A stretch of 49,006 nt of DNA from Oscillospiraceae bacterium (GTDB lineage: Bacteria; Bacillota; Clostridia; Oscillospirales; Ruminococcaceae), in the NCBI GenBank assembly GCA_009784625.1, contig WRBI01000014.1:1-49006 (forward strand). The letters are read 5' to 3'. Below, in pieces: positions 7,793 through 16,194 of the stretch. The position numbers and the translations under genes were made by a program. Under the pieces are notes generated by a model that was not told the origin of the DNA, ran no database searches, and saw nothing but the letters and a program-made list of their open reading frames with translations. The number at the start of each line of letters is the position of its first letter. Within the stretch, counting starts at the first letter, position 1.

Positions 7793-8374
7793 ATGTATCG
7801 AACTGCATTGCCAAAGTCGATCAGCGCCGGGCTGATTGACACACTGATTATGATGGATCACGCCGCGTTTGCCCACGGAGACTGGATTGAGGGCCACGAG
7901 GCCGCGCTGATCTACACCTCAAAACCGGATTGCTTGACCTTGCTGTACAAGGATGAGGCGCCGATCGGCTTTCTTTCGGCTTTTTCGATCAACGAGGCAC
8001 TGGCGAATGGCGCGATATCCAAGGATACGCCTATTTACAAGCAATTAGATTCGCAAAGCCTTTCCGACCCGGCCTGTGATGCGGTGTACATTCACTGTAT
8101 TTTGCTTCTGCCCCAACACAGGCGCAAAGATTTGATCTACGCGCTCTACAAGGGATTTAAAGCCTGGCTGGAAATCCGTGTGGGTGGGCCGCTCCCCGTT
8201 TATTCAGAGGCGGTCTCAGACGAGGGGATCACCGCGCTCGGCAGAATGGGGTTTTCGACTGTGTACAGATACAAAGATGACAGCTTGCTCCAAAAGACCG
8301 ACCGGAACAGCCTGATCGAGCGGTTAGAGCAGATTACCGCCGACAAAGACTGGCTGCCGGCGGTTGAAGTTTAG
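7793..8374 (+). CDS. GNAT-like acetyltransferase
   Basis: This 193-residue protein looks like a GNAT-fold N-acetyltransferase. A strand ending VYIHCILLLPQHRRKDLI matches the acetyl-CoA-binding strand-loop (Q/RxxGxG/A-like, here QHRRKD, a weak version). The C-terminal part EGITALGRMGFSTVYRYKDD matches the final strand pair of the fold. The substrate is unknown. It has a near-perfect ribosome site (GAGGAGGT) five nt before ATG and lies in a run with the permease upstream and the ankyrin gene downstream. The assignment rests on fold pattern, so treat it as probable only. Confidence 0.6.
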   Translation: MYRTALPKSISAGLIDTLIMMDHAAFAHGDWIEGHEAALIYTSKPDCLTLLYKDEAPIGFLSAFSINEALANGAISKDTPIYKQLDSQSLSDPACDAVYIHCILLLPQHRRKDLIYALYKGFKAWLEIRVGGPLPVYSEAVSDEGITALGRMGFSTVYRYKDDSLLQKTDRNSLIERLEQITADKDWLPAVEV

Positions 8375-8386
8375 GAACGCAGGCCG

Positions 8387-9070
8387 ATGATGACGTTTAA
8401 TCTCGGGGGCAGGCTGCGAAGCGCGGTTATAGACGGCAAGCTTTCTGTAGTGGAAGCGCTGATAAGCCAAGGGGCGGATGTTAACTATAATGAACCCGAT
8501 ATGGTAAACCCTTCTGGCGGTACACCATTGCACATGGCTGCAATTTTTGGAAATCTCAAAATGGTAAAAAAACTTGTTGACTTTGGGGCGGATGTTGCCA
8601 TTACCGATAAGCGAGGGTTTCGGGCATATCATTATGCAGCATACGGTATCCCCAAAAATCTTGAGATCGCAAATTATCTCAAGCGCCTTGAACCCGCAGA
8701 ACTGCACAGCTTAAAAGTAAAGTTGGCCAAACTGCAATGTTACCGGCTTCCGGATGATTTACTTGCTTTTTTGCAAGGCGACAATCTTTGTATTAAACTT
8801 TCGGAGTGTGACGGTTTTTACCTTGATGAAATCGTGTTCTACTCGCTTATAGATACAGTTGAGACAGAATATCAAGGCCAGAAGCTGCTGCTGATTTCCG
8901 CGGACATTGACGGCGCTTCTTGTGAGCTTGTGTGGGTGCCGGAGTCAAAGTGTTTGGGATATATAGATATCGAACATGGTGACTTTAACACAGTATGCTC
9001 TTTTGCTGACCTATTAAAAACACCCACAGAAATGATCTATAAGATAGCAATCGGCGAATATGCAAAATAA
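8387..9070 (+). CDS. Ankyrin-repeat protein with SMI1/KNR4-like C-terminal domain
   Basis: The 227-residue protein starts with two to three ankyrin repeats (VVEALISQGADVNYNEP, GTPLHMAAIFGNLKMVKKLV, DFGADVAITDKRGFRAYHYA). The C-terminal 120 residues begin with YRLPDDLLAFLQGDN and continue with a pattern typical of SMI1/KNR4 (SUKH) proteins (LPxDxxxFL, then hydrophobic strands and SFADLL). SUKH proteins are common immunity proteins against polymorphic toxins, and ankyrin proteins are also found in such loci. No toxin gene is present nearby, so it would be an orphan immunity-type gene. It is AT-richer than its neighbours, suggesting transfer. A strong terminator follows. Confidence 0.65.
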   Translation: MMTFNLGGRLRSAVIDGKLSVVEALISQGADVNYNEPDMVNPSGGTPLHMAAIFGNLKMVKKLVDFGADVAITDKRGFRAYHYAAYGIPKNLEIANYLKRLEPAELHSLKVKLAKLQCYRLPDDLLAFLQGDNLCIKLSECDGFYLDEIVFYSLIDTVETEYQGQKLLLISADIDGASCELVWVPESKCLGYIDIEHGDFNTVCSFADLLKTPTEMIYKIAIGEYAK

Positions 9071-9071
9071 C

Positions 9072-9107
9072 AAAGAGGGCGGATAAATTTCCGCCCTCTT
9101 TTTGTTT
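9072..9107 (+). terminator. Rho-independent terminator after the trxB-ankyrin run
   Basis: AAAGAGGGCGG (9072-9082) pairs with CCGCCCTCTTT (9091-9101) around an 8-nt loop, and a T-rich tail follows. It ends the rightward gene run and lies directly before the second MITE copy. Confidence 0.85.
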
Positions 9108-9313
9108 CTAGGGTGTGTTGACACAAATGGGAATGCACGGATTTTGAGTGAATTTTCGAGCATTTCAAGGCGGAGGAGGAAGGAATACTATATGTATTCC
9201 ACTGAGACTCTTCGCTGTATGGGCGCTCATCGTCAGTACTTTGTAACGACAACGAAGAAAGGCTCAAAATTTACCAAAATACGGGCGTTCAGCTTTGTGT
9301 CAACACGCCCTAG
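9108..9313. mobile_element. MITE-like element, copy 2 (long form)
   Basis: CTAG (9108-9111) is followed by GGTGTGTTGACACAAA, and at the other end TTTGTGTCAACACGCC is followed by CTAG (9310-9313). It is the inverted counterpart of the copy at 5072-5236 with about 41 extra internal bases (around 9198-9245). It contains a small hairpin, GGAATACTATATGTATTCC. No transposase is encoded. Its right CTAG supplies the TAG stop codon of pyruvate kinase on the minus strand. Confidence 0.75.
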
Positions 9314-11079
9314 TCTTCGCTGCTTAGGTCACTTGCGCCGCTGTTTAAGATGTAGCCCCTGACCGGGTCGAGGGTGATTCCGCTGCCGTCTGTAATCAGG
9401 CGGGTGGCGTTTTCGACCGAGTCGATGACCGGGATATCCAGCGCAATGGCCGCCGCGACCGCGCCTGAGTCTTCAGCCGCTTCTTCGGTGACCACACCTT
9501 TGGCCCGTTTGATCAGGCGCAGAATGTCGGTGGTAGTCTTGTCGATGACTAGGATATCGCCGTTCGAAAAGCTTCCGGGCTGGCCGCGGCGGCTGATGAC
9601 GCAAGCCCTGGACGAGACCCGCGGGCCGCCCTCACCTTTACCGGTGGCCAAAACATTGCCCAGCACATGCACCTGCACCGTGTTTGTAATGTTTGAGTGG
9701 AAAGATGAGCTGCCGGTGATGACGATCAGATCCCCGTCTTTGGCAATTCCGGCCTTGGCGGTTTGCGCCGCGGCCGCTTTAAATAGGGCGTCGGGTGAAT
9801 CCATCACTTCGCTGAGCAGCGGGGTGACCCCCCAGGTCAATGCCATCTGGTAATATGTCTTCTCAGACGGGGTGGATACAACGATCGGGGTCTGCGGCCG
9901 AAAACGGGAGATCATCCGGCCGGCACTTCCGTTTCGGGTTACGGCCACGATGGCCGCCGCCCCCAGGTCATGGGCGGTTGAGCAAGTCGCGTAGCTGATT
10001 GCGTTTGTGATGTTTTTGCTGATGTTTGTATCATCCCGCTCATAGAACTGGCGTTTGTAATCGATCGACTTTTCGGTCTGCTCGGCAATCTTGATCATAG
10101 TTTTGAGACTCTCGATCGGATATTTGCCGGCCGCTGTCTCGCCGGAAAGCATGGTGGCGCTTGTCCCGTCGTAAATTGCGTTGGCGATGTCGGTGACCTC
10201 AGCGCGCGTGGGCCGGGGGTTCTTGGTCATTGACTCAAGCATCTGTGTAGCAGTGATGACTTTTTTGCCCGCTTCATAGCACTTGTCAATCAACATTTTC
10301 TGGATGGCGGGCAGTTCTTCAAACGGGATTTCAACCCCCAAGTCACCGCGGGCGACCATAATTCCATCCGACTCAGCAATGATCGCGTCAATATTGTTCA
10401 CGCCCTCGGCGTTTTCGATCTTGGCGATCAGCTCACAGCGGCTGGGGCCAAGTGACTCAAGAAAGTTTTTGACCAGTACTACATCCTTGGCCTCCCGCAC
10501 AAAAGAGAGAGCGATGTAATCAAAGTCGTTTTCATAAGCGAATTTGATATCTGCCCGGTCTTTCTCATCCATGTAGGGCATATTGGTCTTGATGCCGGGC
10601 AGGTTGACGCTTTTCCGATTTGAGAGCGGGCCGTTGTTTTGCACCCGGCAGACAATATCCGGGCCGGAAATGCTCTCTACCACAAGTCCGATCAACCCGT
10701 CATCCAGCAAAACCTTATCCCCTGCTTTAAGCACTTCGGGCAGGTCTGCATATGTGACCGAGACCATCTTATCGGTGCCTTCAACATCGTTTGTGGTCAG
10801 GGTAAACGTCTCACCCGCCACCATTTGCACCGGGCTCTCTTTAAAGGTTTTGATGCGAATCTCGGGACCTTTTGTGTCGGCAAGCAGGGCAACAGGGGCA
10901 GTCAGCTCCGTCCGCAGGCTTTTGATTGTCTCTGTTTTGGCTTGGTGATCCTGATAAGCCCCGTGCGAAAAATTGAGCCGGGCCACATTCATTCCGCTGG
11001 TGATCAAATTTCTGAGCATCTCCGGGCTTTCTGTCGCCGGCCCTATCGTACACACGATCTTGGTCTTGCGCACATACAT
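9310..11079 (-). CDS. pyk: Pyruvate kinase
   Basis: This 589-residue enzyme converts PEP and ADP to pyruvate and ATP, the last step of glycolysis. The barrel shows RKTKIVCTIGPAT, NFSHG, DTKGPEIR, the metal/PEP segment GIMVARGDLGVEIP and ATQMLESM. The usual allosteric C domain is followed by an extra domain homologous to the PEP-utiliser swivelling domain (NGDILVIDKTTTDILRLIKR and beyond), as in Bacillus enzymes of about 585 residues. The tail differs from the usual GVxxSGVTKVL-type end and stops at a TAG that is part of the CTAG end of the MITE copy. The insertion may have replaced the last few codons. The start ATG has GGAGGG upstream. Confidence 0.97.
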   Translation of the reverse strand: MYVRKTKIVCTIGPATESPEMLRNLITSGMNVARLNFSHGAYQDHQAKTETIKSLRTELTAPVALLADTKGPEIRIKTFKESPVQMVAGETFTLTTNDVEGTDKMVSVTYADLPEVLKAGDKVLLDDGLIGLVVESISGPDIVCRVQNNGPLSNRKSVNLPGIKTNMPYMDEKDRADIKFAYENDFDYIALSFVREAKDVVLVKNFLESLGPSRCELIAKIENAEGVNNIDAIIAESDGIMVARGDLGVEIPFEELPAIQKMLIDKCYEAGKKVITATQMLESMTKNPRPTRAEVTDIANAIYDGTSATMLSGETAAGKYPIESLKTMIKIAEQTEKSIDYKRQFYERDDTNISKNITNAISYATCSTAHDLGAAAIVAVTRNGSAGRMISRFRPQTPIVVSTPSEKTYYQMALTWGVTPLLSEVMDSPDALFKAAAAQTAKAGIAKDGDLIVITGSSSFHSNITNTVQVHVLGNVLATGKGEGGPRVSSRACVISRRGQPGSFSNGDILVIDKTTTDILRLIKRAKGVVTEEAAEDSGAVAAAIALDIPVIDSVENATRLITDGSGITLDPVRGYILNSGASDLSSED

Positions 11080-11518
11080 ATTTTACCCTCCTTGTATTCG
11101 CCTTAATGTTCATTTGCACTTTATCTTCCATGAGCATTATGCCATAAGTGAATCTTACAGCATATTGCACATCAAAAGTCGGTTGCCGCTTTAGCTTTGA
11201 AGCGAAGCGTGTCATTATAATTTTCATACCTTTCAGTTAACATTATACCATTTAAACATAAGTAAGCGCAAGAGATTGTCCAATTTTTGCACGCTCCCGT
11301 GCGATTTACCCGGATTATATTTTTGTGGCGGTCAATTTTTTAACCGGCGTAATTTATATTATAGTCAACAGACTTAAAAACCACCCCATCTTGCGGCTTT
11401 TTTTCGCCCTGACGCATCCTCCACCCTGACGGGCGATGACGACCGGTGTCTTGATGTGCCGTTAGCAGCTTGTAGGGTACTTGACAACAGTAATTTATAA
11501 AACTGTGCGCAAAAAGTA
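11080..11518. other. Intergenic region with pyk promoter; otherwise no gene seen
   Basis: On the minus strand TTGCGC (11266-11271) and TATAAT (11242-11247) are 18 bp apart and would drive pyk with a leader of about 155 nt. The remainder (about 11280-11518) has scattered AT-rich and GC-rich blocks but no ORF with a ribosome site and no RNA gene that I recognise. Confidence 0.5.
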
Positions 11519-11573
11519 TCGCGCCCTCACAAAGTGGGGGCGCGATTTTAGCTGCATCAGCTAATCGCTGATG
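11519..11573. terminator. Two hairpins, likely bidirectional terminator
   Basis: TCGCGCCCTCAC (11519-11530) pairs with GTGGGGGCGCGA (11534-11545) with one wobble. T-rich tails lie on both sides. A second hairpin, CATCAGC/GCTGATG (11555-11561 and 11567-11573), touches the lipoprotein stop codon on the minus strand. Confidence 0.7.
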
Positions 11574-11927
11574 TTATCTGACGAACTCGAGTGTGCCGGC
11601 GTGGGGAGTGGTCGGCACTGTGCGGCCGCCTTTGTTGATGCCGCCTCTGTTCACGCTGCCTCTGTTCATGCTGCCTCTGTTCATGCCGCCAAAGGCGCTG
11701 TTGCCGTCAAAAGTTCCGTCATAGGCGCCGGCGCCAAAGCTGCGTGTGCCGCGGCTATAACCGTCGCGGGCAGGTGCCTGGTCACGCAGGACGCCGTCGT
11801 AGAACCCATCGTGGTAGATCCCGCTGTAATTGCGGCCTCTCGAGCCGTCAGGTATATTTCGGTTGTAACAACCGGCGGCAAAAAAGGCCATCAGTACTGC
11901 TAAAGTCAGGGCAATAGTTCTTTTCAT
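11574..11927 (-). CDS. Small Gly/Asn/Arg-rich lipoprotein
   Basis: This 117-residue protein begins with a lipoprotein signal (MKRTIALTLAVLMAFFAAGC), so Cys20 should be lipidated and the protein held at the outer face of the membrane. The mature part is low in complexity, with a short repeat of the type MNRGS/VNRGG/INKGG between residues 82 and 101. No enzymatic motif is visible. GGAG lies five nt before the ATG and a terminator follows the stop, which support a real gene despite the odd composition. The leader contains two tandem hairpins (about 11943-11975). Function is unknown. Confidence 0.65.
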   Translation of the reverse strand: MKRTIALTLAVLMAFFAAGCYNRNIPDGSRGRNYSGIYHDGFYDGVLRDQAPARDGYSRGTRSFGAGAYDGTFDGNSAFGGMNRGSMNRGSVNRGGINKGGRTVPTTPHAGTLEFVR

Positions 11928-12134
11928 AATCGCTCCGTATCCCGCGAAAGGTTCGCGGTCACCGCTTTTGCGGCAAGCGGTATGCCGGACTTTAATAAAA
12001 CGGAGAATCGGCCATCACAATGCAGCAGGAGCCGCTTTGGCATCGCTGAATCTCACGTTTATTTTTGCCCGAACATACCCGGCTATTCGAAAGCGACAAT
12101 GGTAGTTGTCGACATAAATACTGACAAAATCTGT

Positions 12135-12572
12135 TTATAAATCGCTGATGAGTCCCTGTCGAGCAAGCATAAACCCCTCGACAAATCCAATGAGCGTGGG
12201 GATTCCGGTCCAAAAAAAGAGGAGGTACCAGATGGCCCGCTTTGGCCGGCCCAGGTAAAACCAGTGGGCGCCGAAAGTTCCCAATAAGAAAGCGAGAATC
12301 GCGGCGATCATAAAATCAAGGCGGCGTGAGGCGAACATTTGAATAGGCGGTGGGTCGATTTGGTTTTTGTGAAAAGAATTACCAAACGCAGAAAAATCCC
12401 AATTCTGTTCACTCTGACGGGATTTGCTTCCCCGCGGCGTGCCGGAATAATCTTTCTGTCTTTGCTTTTTTGATTCTTTGCGCACACCGCCGGGAACAAG
12501 CGAAGTGCCGCAATATGTGCAGACAACTTCGCCACTCACAAAGGTTGCGCCACATTCTTTGCACTGCCGCAT
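12135..12572 (-). CDS. Zinc-ribbon and TM2-domain membrane protein
   Basis: The 145-residue protein starts with a zinc ribbon (CKECG and CTYCG, two CxxC pairs), then a polar linker. The C-terminal TM2 domain has two membrane helices with LGTFGAHWFYLGRPKRAIWY and the conserved GxPxxxGFVEGFML turn. TM2 proteins have no single agreed function. I set the start at ATG 12572, nine nt after GAAAGG, and reject the longer reading that overlaps the antiporter gene. It lies 25 nt downstream of the last Mrp subunit and may be cotranscribed with it. Confidence 0.8.
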   Translation of the reverse strand: MRQCKECGATFVSGEVVCTYCGTSLVPGGVRKESKKQRQKDYSGTPRGSKSRQSEQNWDFSAFGNSFHKNQIDPPPIQMFASRRLDFMIAAILAFLLGTFGAHWFYLGRPKRAIWYLLFFWTGIPTLIGFVEGFMLARQGLISDL

Positions 12573-12597
12573 TTGACACATCCTTTCCCAAAAATTG

Positions 12598-14184
12598 CTA
12601 ATTGGTGAAGTAGCTGGAAACCAACAAGACGACGGCGAAAAACACACCCAGCGAAGCACACATCCCGCGGAAGTTAAGACTAATCATACGCACTTTTCCC
12701 AGCAGTTTGCTGCGCTCAATAACGTACTTTACAATCAGATACCCGGCCGCCCAGCTGGCAAAAAAGATGCCAGTTTTTTCGAGGTACCCGGCTGGGCTGA
12801 CCGCGACATAAGCACCGAACAGAAACTGTACAATTTCTTCACCGAAGATTCCGCCGACAAAACAAAATAAACATAAAATTAGTACGGCAACTTCTTGGTA
12901 ACGGTCGCGTTTGATCGCACAAAGGTCGCCCTGGCAATGCCCGAAAAGAATTCGCGCAAAACGAATGAATACAATAATTGTTCCCAAATTAATCAAAATC
13001 ATAGCCGCGCTGACGAATTGACCTGCCCCGGACATCATAAAGTACTTTGAGATACTGCCATTGAAAAGCGGGGTGCCGGTGATTCCAAAAACAGCCATGA
13101 TTGTAGCGATTCCGATGATTGGCGACCGCCGCAAAACCCCTTGAATTTCATAAATATTCCGCGTGTGATAAGTGTGTATGATCACACCCGCGCTTAAAAA
13201 CAATGCGGATTTAAAGACCGCGTGGTTGACTATATGATATAAACTGCCAATGTATGCATACGCGCCGTCAATTCCCAGCCCAACCATGATCAAGCCCATT
13301 TGAGCAACTGTACTATAGGCAAGAATCAGTTTTATGTCTTTTTCAGTAATGGCTAAAATGACACCGACTATACCAGTAATTACGCCGATAAATAAGAAAA
13401 ACTCAGTAACTGCAATATCCTCAAAAACTGTTTGGAAACGCAGAAATAAATATAAGCCAATTTTGATTTGAAGGCCTGAGAGAATGGCTGAAACAGGCGA
13501 AGGTGCGCCTGGAGTCCCGTGGGCTTTTGGCAGCCAGCTGAACAAAGGCAGCAATGCACATTTGAAACCGACTGCGGTCATAATCAGCGCATGTGGTAAA
13601 AGCGCAGCAGTTGGGCCCAATTCAGCAAATGACAATGCAGCAAGGTGCATGTCAAGCGTCCCGGTAAATTTATAAACATATCCGATTCCGAAAAGGAAAA
13701 ACTGAATCGCGACAATGTTTATCATGAGGTAAATTATCCCGTCATACATTGAGCGATTGTTGCGGTCAAACATAATTAAAATTGAGACAATTACTGTTGC
13801 GACTTCAAGCAAAACAAAGATGTTAAAGAAGTCACGGGAAAGGAAAATCCCTATCAGCAAGCTTTCCCAAATAAATAACAAAAACCAGAACATTTTTGTA
13901 TTGTACTCGTGAAAACTGTAAATGGCAGCAATGAGAAAAATAAGCGCGGTAAGCAGCACAAACACAGACGCAATATAGTCAGAAACGAGAGTGATACCAA
14001 GTGAGCCGTCATAGTCGCCTATTACAGTAATAACAGCTTGGTCGCGGCTAATGTAAAACAAATAACAGGCGAATCCGACCAAAACCGCTTGCGCTGTAAT
14101 TGCAAGAAGCCGACAGGTTTGATTAGAAAACAAGTAGAGGAAAACTGCAATCAAAATGGGGGCAACAACAAAAAAAGATAACAT
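12598..14184 (-). CDS. Mrp/Mbh-type antiporter subunit D, second copy
   Basis: This 528-residue membrane protein belongs to the NuoL/M/N-MrpA/D family of proton-conducting subunits. It has about 14 helices and the typical charged residues within membrane segments: E127 in RDFFNIFVLLE, K208 in GFKCALLPLFSWLPK, and K241 after AILSGLQIK. It is a close paralogue of the gene directly upstream (14233-15822), with shared length and motifs throughout, so a tandem duplication is evident. It may fill the place of the missing MrpA NuoL-like domain. The gap to the first copy is 48 nt. Confidence 0.88.
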   Translation of the reverse strand: MLSFFVVAPILIAVFLYLFSNQTCRLLAITAQAVLVGFACYLFYISRDQAVITVIGDYDGSLGITLVSDYIASVFVLLTALIFLIAAIYSFHEYNTKMFWFLLFIWESLLIGIFLSRDFFNIFVLLEVATVIVSILIMFDRNNRSMYDGIIYLMINIVAIQFFLFGIGYVYKFTGTLDMHLAALSFAELGPTAALLPHALIMTAVGFKCALLPLFSWLPKAHGTPGAPSPVSAILSGLQIKIGLYLFLRFQTVFEDIAVTEFFLFIGVITGIVGVILAITEKDIKLILAYSTVAQMGLIMVGLGIDGAYAYIGSLYHIVNHAVFKSALFLSAGVIIHTYHTRNIYEIQGVLRRSPIIGIATIMAVFGITGTPLFNGSISKYFMMSGAGQFVSAAMILINLGTIIVFIRFARILFGHCQGDLCAIKRDRYQEVAVLILCLFCFVGGIFGEEIVQFLFGAYVAVSPAGYLEKTGIFFASWAAGYLIVKYVIERSKLLGKVRMISLNFRGMCASLGVFFAVVLLVSSYFTN

Positions 14185-14232
14185 AAGGACAACTCCAAGT
14201 CTTGCGATTTGAGTGAAACACAGCGTTAGAGA

Positions 14233-15822
14233 TTAGCTGTAAAAATAGCCGGTAATCATCAAGATTGCCATAAAAAAGATACCCATTGAAGCGCACATAC
14301 CTCTGAAGTTTAGGCGAGCCTTGCAAATGCGGCCAAGCAAACTGCTGGTTTTGATAAAGTGTGTATAAATGAGGTAACCGACTGTCAAACTTATCGCGAA
14401 CACTAATACTTTTTCGAGATAGCCAATAAAGTTCATGGAGACCTGTACATTAAAGAGAAACTCAATAAACTGTGCGCCAAATATTCCTCCGAAAAAGCAG
14501 AAAAGGCCTAAGATCAGGGTGGTTAACTGCCTGCATTTATCTATTGTTATGGAGGTTTCGCCAGCCGAAGATTTGCCCCAAAGAATTGATGAATACTTGA
14601 TAAACGAAATGATTGTACCAAGGCTCATGAAAATGAGAATTGCGTTGAGCAGCCAATTCGTGTTCGTTGCAATAAAGTATTTTGAAATACTGCCATTAAA
14701 GAGCGGGGCGCCGGTGATTCCAAAAACTGCAAGAATAGTAGCCAAGCCAATAATTGGGGCTTCTTTAAATACACCGCGAATCTTATATACCTCGCGCGTC
14801 TTATAAATTTCAGCGATCACACCTGCTGATAAGAACAGGCAAGATTTGAATAGCGCATGGTTAAAAATGTGGTATAATCCGCCTATATGAGAATAGAAAT
14901 CACCGATGTTTAAAGCGGCCATGATTAGGCCAACTTGTGAGATTGTATGGTAAGCGAGGATAAGTTTTAAGTCTTTTTGTGATAATGCCATTATAAATCC
15001 GACAATACCGGTTGCGATTCCGATTACGAGGAAAAACTCTCTCGCAGATATATCCTGAAATACTTGTTGAATGCGCAAGAACAAATAGACCGAACTTTTG
15101 ATGTGTAAACCGGAAAGAATTGCAGAAACTGAGGAAGGTGCACTTGGGGTTCCGTGAGCTTTTGGCAGCCAGCTAAACAAAGGCAAAAGCGCACATTTGA
15201 AAGCAATTCCGGTCATAATTAATGCATAAGGTAAAATTAAAGCAGATCGATCAAACTGAGCTATATATTGCGCGGCTAAATACATATCGAGCGTTCCGGT
15301 AATCATGTATACGTAGCCGACTCCGAATAAATAAAACTGTATAGCAACAAGGTTTGCCATTAGATAGATTATGCCATCATACAAGTTTCGATTTTCGCGA
15401 TTGAACATAATCAAAATAACTACAACAATCGCCAAAACTTCCATCAACACAAAGATGTTGAAAAAGTCTCTCGTCAGGAAAATTCCAATCAACAAGCCTT
15501 CCCATAAAAAGAGCAAAAACCAGAAAAGACGCTTATTATTTTCGTGAAAACTATAAATAGAAGTGATCAAAAAAATAAACGAAGTTAGCAATATAAATGA
15601 CGAAGAAAGATTGTCAGACATCAATACAATTCCCAAATCACCATCGTAGATTCCTATAACTGTTACGATCTCTTCCACACGGCTGAGTGAAAATAAATAA
15701 TAAGAAAATGCGACCAGCGCGGCTTGTATCAAAATTGCTAGAATCCGCCCGGATTTTGCAGAAGAAAACAAGTAAAGAAAAACAGCGATCAGAACAGGGA
15801 TAATCACGAAATATGCCAGCAT
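14233..15822 (-). CDS. mrpD: Mrp/Mbh-type antiporter subunit D, first copy
   Basis: This 529-residue NuoM/MrpD-like integral membrane subunit moves protons or cations. The family residues are present: E128 (RDFFNIFVLME), K209, the LPKAHGTPSAP loop and K242. It is markedly AT-rich compared with genes outside the cluster, more than its paralogue downstream. It follows mrpC by 9 nt. The two D-type subunits may be non-equivalent, one standing in for MrpA's N-terminal domain, but which one cannot be told from sequence alone. Confidence 0.9.
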   Translation of the reverse strand: MLAYFVIIPVLIAVFLYLFSSAKSGRILAILIQAALVAFSYYLFSLSRVEEIVTVIGIYDGDLGIVLMSDNLSSSFILLTSFIFLITSIYSFHENNKRLFWFLLFLWEGLLIGIFLTRDFFNIFVLMEVLAIVVVILIMFNRENRNLYDGIIYLMANLVAIQFYLFGVGYVYMITGTLDMYLAAQYIAQFDRSALILPYALIMTGIAFKCALLPLFSWLPKAHGTPSAPSSVSAILSGLHIKSSVYLFLRIQQVFQDISAREFFLVIGIATGIVGFIMALSQKDLKLILAYHTISQVGLIMAALNIGDFYSHIGGLYHIFNHALFKSCLFLSAGVIAEIYKTREVYKIRGVFKEAPIIGLATILAVFGITGAPLFNGSISKYFIATNTNWLLNAILIFMSLGTIISFIKYSSILWGKSSAGETSITIDKCRQLTTLILGLFCFFGGIFGAQFIEFLFNVQVSMNFIGYLEKVLVFAISLTVGYLIYTHFIKTSSLLGRICKARLNFRGMCASMGIFFMAILMITGYFYS

Positions 15823-15831
15823 ATACTCAAT

Positions 15832-16191
15832 TTACCCCATATTCTCTTTTTTGATAATATCCCAATCCGTCGTTTTATGTTTGCGGAAAATGGTCATTAA
15901 CATAACGATATTGATAGCTGAAACGGATACACCGATGATGATGGCAGTCAGCATAAGCGCTTGTGGCAATGGATCGGCAACGCGATGAACATAATCGGGA
16001 TTTGCGACATATTCACCAATGGGCGGTAAGATATTTTCGCCAAACCCAATGCTTAAGAAAAACATAACAACAGCAGTTTGAAGTAAGAGGGTAAACACAA
16101 TAGACTTCAGTGCTTTTTTGCTGGTAATAAGTCCAAAAAAGCTGATGAAAAACAGGATGATGGAGAACAATTCAACAATCTCAAAGTTCAT
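15832..16191 (-). CDS. mrpC: Mrp antiporter subunit C (NuoK-like)
   Basis: This 119-residue protein has three membrane helices and the MrpC/MnhC/NuoK pattern: an early GLITSKKALKS motif, a central helix, then PLPQALMLTAIIIGVSVSAI, the most conserved segment of the family. It is a small membrane subunit of the antiporter complex. It overlaps neither neighbour but is separated from them by only 3 and 9 nt, as expected in this operon. Confidence 0.93.
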   Translation of the reverse strand: MNFEIVELFSIILFFISFFGLITSKKALKSIVFTLLLQTAVVMFFLSIGFGENILPPIGEYVANPDYVHRVADPLPQALMLTAIIIGVSVSAINIVMLMTIFRKHKTTDWDIIKKENMG

Positions 16192-16194
16192 CGT

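Noticed and set aside
9102-9362. Small ORFs running through the MITE copies
   Set aside because: They follow the repeat, not a protein family; similar frames occur in both copies only because the DNA is repeated.
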